This document shows, one piece after another, positions 56,830 to 64,000 of a DNA stretch of 64,000 nt. This stretch comes from Vandiemenella viatica (taxonomy: Eukaryota > Arthropoda > Insecta > Orthoptera > Morabidae): NCBI GenBank assembly GCA_031002005.1, contig CM061914.1, forward strand, positions 195,008,685-195,072,684, given 5' to 3'. The translations under genes and the position numbers were made by a program. Each line of letters starts with the position of its first letter. Within the stretch, counting starts at the first letter, position 1. Below the pieces are notes generated by a model that was not told the DNA's origin, did not search any database, and saw only the letters and a program-made list of their open reading frames with translations.

Positions 56830-57350
56830 AGAAGTTTGCACTGTCGCCTTCAAAGAACTGCACGCTACGCAAAAATAAATCGCGTTAACCTGTTGAGACA
56901 GCCCACGTGGTTAATGGACAGATTTCCATCCGATCAGATTACGCTTAGTGACGTTGGTAGTGTGGAGCAGGCAGATTGATAGGTTGTGCATATACTACGG
57001 CGATGCAGGTCGTGTGGGATGCGGAGCTGTGACGACCGACCTTGGCCATTCGACCAGTGAAGGCTGCGCTACCGACCGAGCCGCTTCGTTGCATCGACAC
57101 ACGATTTGCTTTACTCTACCAGTATACGTCTCTGTTGCCACCGTTCCCCCCACCAAGTCATGTGATTCCGTGTGCCTATAAAAGTTGAGTGTAGAAAAAC
57201 GGGCGAGACGGAATGGAGGGGATGAAGGGTCCGGTGTTTTACGGCTACGCATTAGGACCACTCACAATCAGACGGGTGTAATTACCGGCACTGGTCTGCC
57301 AAAAAGTTTTCTTCTCATATGAGTAACGATACGTTTGTTTTTAAGTGTTT
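56830..57350. other. unassigned sequence, right arm
   Basis: Mirror of 43356-43885; no family recognised. Confidence 0.4.
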
Positions 57351-57354
57351 TTTC

Positions 57355-57560
57355 CTTATGGTTTATTCGTCATCGAAACCGAGGACATTACAGGTGCGAA
57401 GGAAGGGGGGGGGGCAAGGATCTGGGAGGTATTCGGCCCTGGCCTTTTGAAGGAACCATGGCGGTATTCACATGGATTGAATTCGAGAAACCATGGAAAA
57501 CCGAAATCTGGATGTTGGGACGCGGATTCGAAGGTACATTCGCTGAACGTCAGTGCCGAG
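57355..57560 (-). mobile_element. SINE, diverged, right arm
   Basis: Mirror of 43150-43355, with TTCGAATCCGCGTCCCAACA on the minus strand and CCTTCAAAAGGCCAGGGCCG. Confidence 0.78.
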
Positions 57561-57905
57561 CGTAGGAATGACAGATTACCTGGTTTCAGGGCGCACGGAT
57601 GGAATTTCAGTGGAGTGAGAATGGACTGGACTAGTTGTCTAAAGCGCTCGAAGAGGAACCTGTGAAGGGCAGTGGTACGGACACACGAAGAGCACCAGTG
57701 ATGAAGGGCTGCCAAGGAGAATAAATAGTTTGAAATTGCGAGGGGAGAGGTGTCGGCGTGAATAGTAGGATTAAGAAACAGAAAAGTGTGTCCAAGACAG
57801 AGGAGCGTAGGAGTGCTGGAAGGGCTGGAGACTCTGGAGAAGCAGTACAGTAGACTAATTCTAATGTAAACTTGGACAACAGTGTGTTACAGGGGAACAG
57901 ATTCT
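57561..57905. other. unassigned sequence, right arm
   Basis: Mirror of 42801-43149; no gene recognised. Confidence 0.4.
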
Positions 57906-57909
57906 GTAA

Positions 57910-58197
57910 GGGGAAGTTCATGAATCACGTGAGGTGCTTTTCTGCAGTTCCGGGCACCCCCTCCCCCATCTGGTGGTCGGACCCCTCCCCCCCAACATGG
58001 CGTGAGATTTTGACGTCCCCCCCCCCCCGCACCCTCTAAATGCACGTCGTTGGTAGACTTTTTTTTAGCTCTATTCTCCTTCAAGAATTTCAAAACCTCA
58101 CGTGAGATTTTCGTCGACCCACCCGCTCCCCTTTGGTGAAATTTTTCCTGAACCCCCCCTCCCCCCCCATATTTCACCAGTCGTAATGAATGGCTGC
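57910..58197. mobile_element. MITE-A, right arm
   Basis: GGGGAAGTTCATGAATCACG to CGTAATGAATGGCTGCC, mirror of 42517-42800. Confidence 0.8.
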
Positions 58198-58299
58198 CTC
58201 CAAGGTGGCCATTGGAAGCACTTTGTTTCGCTATTCGGGCGGTGCGGCGGCTTGTTGGATGCGGTAGGGGACGACGCAGGCGAAACTCGCTTCCTGCCG

Positions 58300-58840
58300 T
58301 TTACGAAACTAAAATCAAGCACTACAACGCAGAAATCAAACCAGAAGGTCTCTACGCCTCAGAATGTTTGTTCTCTATGGAAACAGGAGAAATAGAAGAG
58401 AGAGAGAGAAAAGGGAAAGGAAAATATTGAGAAAAATTTGGGGACCATTCAAAATTTAAAATGGTGAGTTTAGACACCTGAGGTAGAAAGATCTATACAG
58501 AGATAAAAAAGTTGAAAGGATGTCAGACACGATCAGAAAGAGGAGAATCGGGTTTTTTGGTCGACAGACTTACAAAAAGATTTTTCAATCATGTTTACAA
58601 GAGTAAAAAGAGCAACCACTAGATCCAAGGAGTAAAGAAAGATGTGATTGAGATCGGAATAACAGAAGATTTAATACAAGATAGAGCAACTTTCAGGAGA
58701 TTGATCCAAAATTTCAAGGGTTTCCGGAAGAAGCGGAAGAGGAAATGTAGTAATATATGGCCTGAAGAGAGGAGGAAAGAGCAAAGTGAAAGGACGAAGA
58801 ACTATTGCAAGTCAAGAAAAGAAGCATCGAAATGAATGCA
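58300..58840 (+). pseudogene. LINE-C C-terminal region, uninterrupted, right arm
   Basis: KPEGLYASECLFSMETGEIE, RRTRKRRI-like codons (SDTIRKRRIGFF), then RLTKRFFNHVYKSKKSN-like codons, EDLIQDRATFRRLIQNFKGF and KKRKRKCSNIWPEERRK. There is no mariner between the two halves. A ~21-bp deletion removes the HIMRMNNN segment. Still non-functional, with no RT core. Confidence 0.8.
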
Positions 58841-58919
58841 CGGGATTACATTTCGTGGTTCTCAGATGGCCGATATCTAAGAGAAGACGAAACAGCTCGT
58901 TCAGTGACATACACATACA

Positions 58920-59106
58920 TTGCATTCAGAGGACGTGTGTTCGAATCCCCGTCCGGGCATCGAGAATTTGGGTTTTCCATAGTTTCCCCAAAAGACTCCA
59001 GACGAATGGTGGGATGGTTCCTTCAAAATGCCATGGGCGAATTCCTTCCAGTTCCTTGTCCCCAGTCCTATCCAGCCTCTAATGACGTCGACGAGGCGTA
59101 AAGCCG
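58920..59106 (+). mobile_element. SINE, right arm, with 3' domain
   Basis: TGTTCGAATCCCCGTCCGGG (B box), GGTTTTCCATAGTTTCCCC, GGTTCCTTCAAAATGCCATG and CCTCTAATGACGTCGACGAG then GCGTAAAGCC. The left-arm counterpart lost its 3' domain. Confidence 0.82.
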
Positions 59107-60030
59107 GGTGTGGTGGCTGTGACGTAGTGGTGACGTAATGACTCTGGACTGAGACGGGAGGCAGTGCTTGGCTGCGATCAGCTGCTTGTGCTCCGAATCT
59201 GGTCGGCGCGGTGCCGTGTGAACCACTAGCGGAGGCCTTGACAGAGGAACAATGAGAGAGCGCTGCCCTACAGTCTGCGATTAACATTCGTGACTCTGCA
59301 GTCCAGATACCATAAGACCATCCAGCACCTGCGGTCTTCGAATATCGATATGCCCTGAAACTCCGCCAGTATTTGAAAAGAATTGCAATTGCTCGTTTTT
59401 TCGGGGTTTGCAGGTGAAAAATAAACAGTGTAAGGCGAATCAAGTGATCAGGTGTACCCATAAACCAGGCGGATAGATAAAAAGAAGCCCTGACGAAGGC
59501 CACAGATTGGTGGCGAAACGTGGGCAATAACAGTTCCAAAAAAAAAAAAAAATAAACACAGCGCACACCCCTAAAAAGACGAGCAAGTGCATTTTTTTTT
59601 TCAGAAATGACGCCTGCGAAAATGAAATTTTATATCGTTCAGTATTTGTTTCTTTCCATTTATTGTTCTCTGTGGTCGAAAGTAACCGTTCAAATAGTAT
59701 TTTTTAAAAAAGGCTCGTATAGGTAGTAACGAACTGTTGACAGGGTTTTTTCTTGGCTGCGCACTCCTCCTTAACCTAACCCAGTAGTACTACCGGGTAC
59801 AGGGGACCTCAGTTTAACGTGGAATCTGAACCACGGAAGCGTTCTGTCGTACTTCACATTACACAGCAAGCTGTGCCAGAGGCGAAGGTCGGGTTAAGGG
59901 TAGAGCTGAAACCGTTTGTTTTCGCTACTGAGTAACGAATGCATCGTCTGACTCGAAGTAGCCAATCGTTACTCTTACATTCATTTCGTTACTCGCATTC
60001 GTTGTGTGGATGTCAGTTTGATTCGATAAA

Positions 60031-63000
60031 TCTTATATATATATAAAAATAGACGTGTTTTTTCCTATATTTCACTTTTCAGCCACCACTACCTTGCACA
60101 GATCACTGATGTTTGTTGGTGGAAGTAGCATGGAGTTTCCTGTCGTGCACAACGTTGGCCGAATGCCGATAGCTGTGGGGATGTGGGAGATACTAATGAT
60201 TAAAGTTGGTCAGTGCAGGGCGTTTTCATATTTACGACCAAAAATTCGTATCTCCGTATACTTCTCTTTCCTGCCACAACTACATAACATAGACCTTTGG
60301 TATTTGTGTGTGGTAGTAGAATCGTCTTTCCTGTCGTGCACTATGGTTGTTAGATGTCGGTAGCTATGGGGGTGTGGGAGATATGGGGGTTGAAAGTGGT
60401 CGACCTGTGGCAATTTCATACTTCTGCCAAAGACAAAAGTGTCATGGTGTATCACTTTTCAGCGAAAACTATAGATCACAGATAACTGGCGTTTGTGTGT
60501 AGTAGTAGCACAGAGTCACCTTTCGATCACAACAGCGGCCGAATTTCAGAAACTGTGTTACTATGGTAGATATGGTGGTTGTAAGTGGCCGACCAAGGAT
60601 ATTTTCGAATTTCGACTGTCTCCGCATATGTCACTTTTCTGCCACAACTACATAGCATAGAACATTGGTGTTTGTGTATGGTAGTAGAATCGTATCTCAT
60701 GTAGTGCACTATGGTTGTTAGATGTCGGTAGCTATGGGGGTGTGGGAGATATGGGGGTTGAAAGTGATCGACCTGTGGCAATTTCATACTTCTGCCAAAG
60801 ACAAAAGTGTCATGGTGTATCACTTTTCAGCGAAAACTATAGATCACAGATAACTGGCGTTTGTGTGTAGTAGTAGCACAGAGTCACCTTTCGATCACAA
60901 CAGCGGCCGAATTTCAGAAACTGTGTTACTGTGGTAGATATGGTGGTTGTAAGTGGCCGACCAAGGATATTTTCGTATTTCGACTGTCTCCGCATATGTC
61001 ACTTTTCTGCCACAACTACATAGCATAGAACATTGGTGTTTGTGTTTGGTAGTAGAATCGTATCTCATGTAGTGCACTATGGTTGTTAGATGTCGGTAGC
61101 TATGGGGGTGTGGGAGATATGGGGGTTGAAAGTGATCGACCTGTGGCAATTTCATACTTCTGCCAAAGACAAAAGTGTCATGGTGTATCACTTTTCAGCG
61201 AAAACTATAGATCACAGATAACTGGCGTGTGTGTGTAGTAGTAGCACAGAGTCACCTTTCGATCACAACAGCGGCCGAATTTCAGAAACTGTGTTACTAT
61301 GGTAGATATGGTGGTTGTAAGTGGCCGACCAAGGATATTTTCGAATTTCGACTGTCTCCGCATATGTCACTTTTCTGCCACAACTACATAGCATAGAACA
61401 TTGGTGTTTGTGTATGGTAGTAGAATCGTATCTCATGTAGTGCACTATGGTTGTTAGATGTCGGTAGCTATGGGGGTGTGGAGATATGGGGGTTGAAAGT
61501 GATCGACCTGTGGCAATTTCATACTTCTGCCAAAGACAAAAGTGTCATGGTGTATCACTTTTCAGCGAAAACTATAGATCACAGATAACTGGCGTTTGTG
61601 TGTAGTAGTAGCACAGAGTCACCTTTCGATCACAACAGCGGCCGAATTTCAGAAACTGTGTTACTGTGGTAGATATGGTGGTTGTAAGTGGCCGACCAAG
61701 GATATTTTCGTATTTCGACTGTCTCCGCATATGTCACTTTTCTGCCACAACTACATAGCATAGAGCATTGGTGTTTGTGTTTGGTAGTAGAATCGTATCT
61801 CATGTAGTGCACTATGGTTGTTAGATGTCGGTAGCTATGGGGGTGTGGGAGATATGGGGGTTGAAAGTGATCGACCTGTGGCAATTTCATACTTCTGCCA
61901 AAGACAAAAGTGTCATGGTGTATCACTTTTCAGCGAAAACTATAGATCACAGATAACTGGCAGTTTGTGTGTAGTAGTAGCACAGAGTCACCTTTCGATC
62001 ACAACAGCGGCCGAATTTCAGAAACTGTGTTACTATGGTAGATATGGTGGTTGTAAGTGGCCGACCAAGGATATTTTCGAATTTCGACTGTCTCCGCATA
62101 TGTCACTTTTCTGCCACAACTACATAGCATAGAACATTGGTGTTTGTGTTATGGTAGTAGAATCGTATCTCATGTAGTGCACTATGGTTGTTAGATGTCG
62201 GTAGCTATGGGGGTGTGGGAGATATGGGGGTTGAAAGTGATCGACCTGTGGCAATTTCATACTTCTGCCAAAGACAAAAGTGTCATGGTGTATCACTTTT
62301 CAGCGAAAACTATAGATCACAGATAACTGGTGTTTGTGTGTAGTAGTAGCACAGAGTCACCTTTCGATCACAACAGCGGCCGATTTTCAGAAACTGTGAT
62401 ACTGTGGTAGATATGGTGGTTGTAAGTGGCCGACCAAGGATATTTTCGTATTTCGACTGTCTCCGCATATGTCACTTTTCTGCCACAACTACATAGCATA
62501 GACCATTGGTGTTTGTGTTTGGTAGTAGAATCGTATCTCATGTAGTGCACTATGGTTGTTAGATGTCGGTAGCTATGGGGGTGTGGGAGATATGGGGTTG
62601 AAAGTGATCGACCTGTGGCAATTTCATACTTCTGCCAAAGACAAAGTGTCATGGTGTATCACTTTTCAGCGAAAACTATAGATCACAGATAACTGGCGTT
62701 TGTGTGTAGTAGTAGCACAGAGTCACCTTTCGATCACAACAGCGGCCGAATTTCAGAAACTGTGGTACTGTGGTAGATATGGTGGTTGTAAGTGGCCCGA
62801 CCAAGGATATTTTCGTATTTCGACTGTCTCCGCATATGTCACTTTTCTGCCACAACTACATAGCATAGAGCATTGGTGTTTGTGTATGGTAGTAGAATCG
62901 TATCTCATGTAGTGCACTATGGTTGTTAGATGTCGGTAGCTATGGGGTTGTGGGAGAAATGGGGGATAAAATGGTCGACCTGCGGCAATATCATATTTCT

Positions 63001-63372
63001 GCCAAAGACGCATGTGTCACGTTGTATCACTTTTAAGTGAAAACTATCAATCGCAGATTACCGGCGTTTTTGTGTGGTAGTAACACAGAGTCACCCATCG
63101 ATCACAACGTTGGCCGAAATTCGGTAACTGTGGGAGTGTGTGAGATATGGTGTTCGAAATTGGTCGATCATGAATATTTTCGTATTTCATCCAAAGACTT
63201 GTGTGTATCCGTAAATTTTACTTTGCTGCCGGAACTACTATAGCGCAGAAGACTGGTATTGTGTGTGGTTAATAGTATCGAGTCTCCCATCGTGCATTAT
63301 GGTGGTTAGATGTCTACAGCTGTCAATATGAATACTTTACAATCACGAACGAAGTTTTGGGTACCAGCTATT
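60031..63372 (+). mobile_element. Helitron-like element carrying a dimeric satellite
   Basis: Starts TCTTATATATATATAAAAAT directly after an A and ends near GAACGAAGTTTTGGGTACCA + GCTA, a decayed version of the Helitron 3' end seen at 37740-37767 and 23646. The interior is a tandem array. Unit A (GTGTTTGTGTGTAGTAGTAG...) and unit B (GTGTTTGTGTATGGTAGTAG...) are about 180 and 188 bp. They alternate as 368-bp dimers starting near 60490, 60858, 61226, 61593, 61961, 62330 and 62697. Dimers are nearly identical to one another, whereas the flanking monomers (60100-60489 and 63064-63350) are diverged. No Rep/helicase coding is present. Confidence 0.85.
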
Positions 63373-63500
63373 ATATTATAAATGTGGAAGTAAGTTTCTG
63401 TCTTTTTGTTACGTTTTGACGACTAAATGGCTATATCAATATTGATGGAATTTAATCAATGAAATAGTGTAGGAAGGACACAGGATATTTTTTCGGCATG
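63373..63500 (+). mobile_element. second Helitron 5'-end-like fragment
   Basis: ATTATATTATAAATGTGGAAG then TTTGTTACGTTTTGACGAC matches the 5' region of the Helitron at 37041 and its internal copy at 37489. Its 3' end is not visible. Confidence 0.55.
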
Positions 63501-64000
63501 AATAACAGTTTTAGTCACGAAATTTTAAGAACTTATCGAATGATGAAAGACAGACAGATTCGTGTGTTAGTCTGTAATGTTACGTTGGTTGCTCAGTCAC
63601 GCAATCTGTTAGTGTTTGATTTATTAATAAATTTCGATAAGAAACAAAACTTATTATTTAGTATAGTAGTCAATTTGCTCTGCACTGTACTATTCATTTG
63701 TGTCTGTATAAAAGTTTCTGGCACCAATTTGTCTTCCTTTTTGACATGCCTTACGGACGTAAACCTGGCCTAAGGTGCAGGTCTAGAAGACAATGTGCTG
63801 CTATTAGATTATAAGATTCAGATGCTCATGTTGAATAAAGAAGAAAAAACCAAGCTGAAATAAAGCTGCCATCAGTTAACCCCCCCCCCCCCCCCACACA
63901 CACACACACACATCCCCGCACCTTCGCTTACTTTTCTGTTTTTAAATATGTTGTAAATTGATTCTCTTCATGAGACAGATTAGATGATAGGATGATATAA
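63501..64000. other. unassigned sequence with C-run and CA repeat
   Basis: No gene recognised. A C-homopolymer followed by CA repeats lies at 63880-63913. Confidence 0.4.

Larger units (their letters stand above)
50968..60030. repeat. right arm of the ~10-kb inverted repeat
   Basis: Reverse complement of the left arm, beginning CTGGTTTTGAAAGCAGGTTC opposite 49852. About 1.1 kb shorter than the left arm, mainly because the mariner element is absent. The outer end falls at GATTCGATAAA|T, exactly where a Helitron-like element begins. Matching elements occur in mirror order. Confidence 0.95.

Noticed and set aside
60055..63013. Repeated ~98-codon frames on the minus strand (M-I-H-H-D-T-F-V-F-G-R-like)
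   Set aside because: They recur at the 368-bp array period and break in diverged monomers. They are satellite translations rather than a gene family.
60490..63063. Regular repeats considered as a CRISPR array
   Set aside because: Units are tandem with no unique spacers, the period is 368 bp, and the context is eukaryotic transposable elements.

Overview
The window looks like repeat-dominated intergenic DNA from an animal nuclear genome, most likely an arthropod and probably an insect. There is no operon structure, and I recognise no host protein-coding exon, rRNA gene, functional tRNA gene or CRISPR array. Almost everything I can assign is a transposable element, usually decayed and often nested. 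Evidence for an insect-like host is the mixture of repeats: tRNA-derived SINEs with an A/B-box head and a fixed 3' domain, several non-LTR retrotransposon families, IS630/Tc1/mariner elements with long terminal repeats and TA duplications, hAT elements, a Merlin element, Harbinger-like elements, Helitrons and small MITEs with TTA duplications. Species cannot be decided from this sequence.

Layout. 1-10.3 kb: a 5'-truncated LINE reverse transcriptase, SINE pieces, MITEs, a hAT-like element, a 265-bp palindrome and a LINE 3' end. 10.7-14.2 kb: a complete but inactivated Merlin transposon with an exact 8-bp target duplication, ~340-bp inverted repeats, transposase remains and an internal 79-bp minisatellite. 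14.2-23 kb: tandem repeats, MITEs, a Merlin-related non-autonomous element, a full-length SINE, and a hAT transposon whose end has expanded into a TATCGATA satellite. 23-39 kb: a Helitron-type satellite fragment, nested hAT and mariner insertions, LINE fragments, a snap-back element with a 15-bp target duplication, a Helitron carrying a tRNA-like segment, and a 21-bp VNTR.

39.7-60.0 kb is one very large imperfect inverted repeat. The left arm (39676-49852) and right arm (50968-60030) carry the same elements in the same order with opposite strand. They flank a gap of exactly 1000 N plus 115 bp of known spacer. Arms differ by a few percent plus indels, and the left arm has a mariner element that the right arm lacks. 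This is either a real giant palindrome or two haplotypes joined head to head during scaffolding; the sequence alone cannot decide.

60.0-63.4 kb is a Helitron-like element built from seven 368-bp dimeric repeats, and its 5' end coincides exactly with the visible end of the palindrome. Family names such as LINE-A, LINE-B, LINE-C, MITE-A, MITE-B and element M are labels used only within this annotation.
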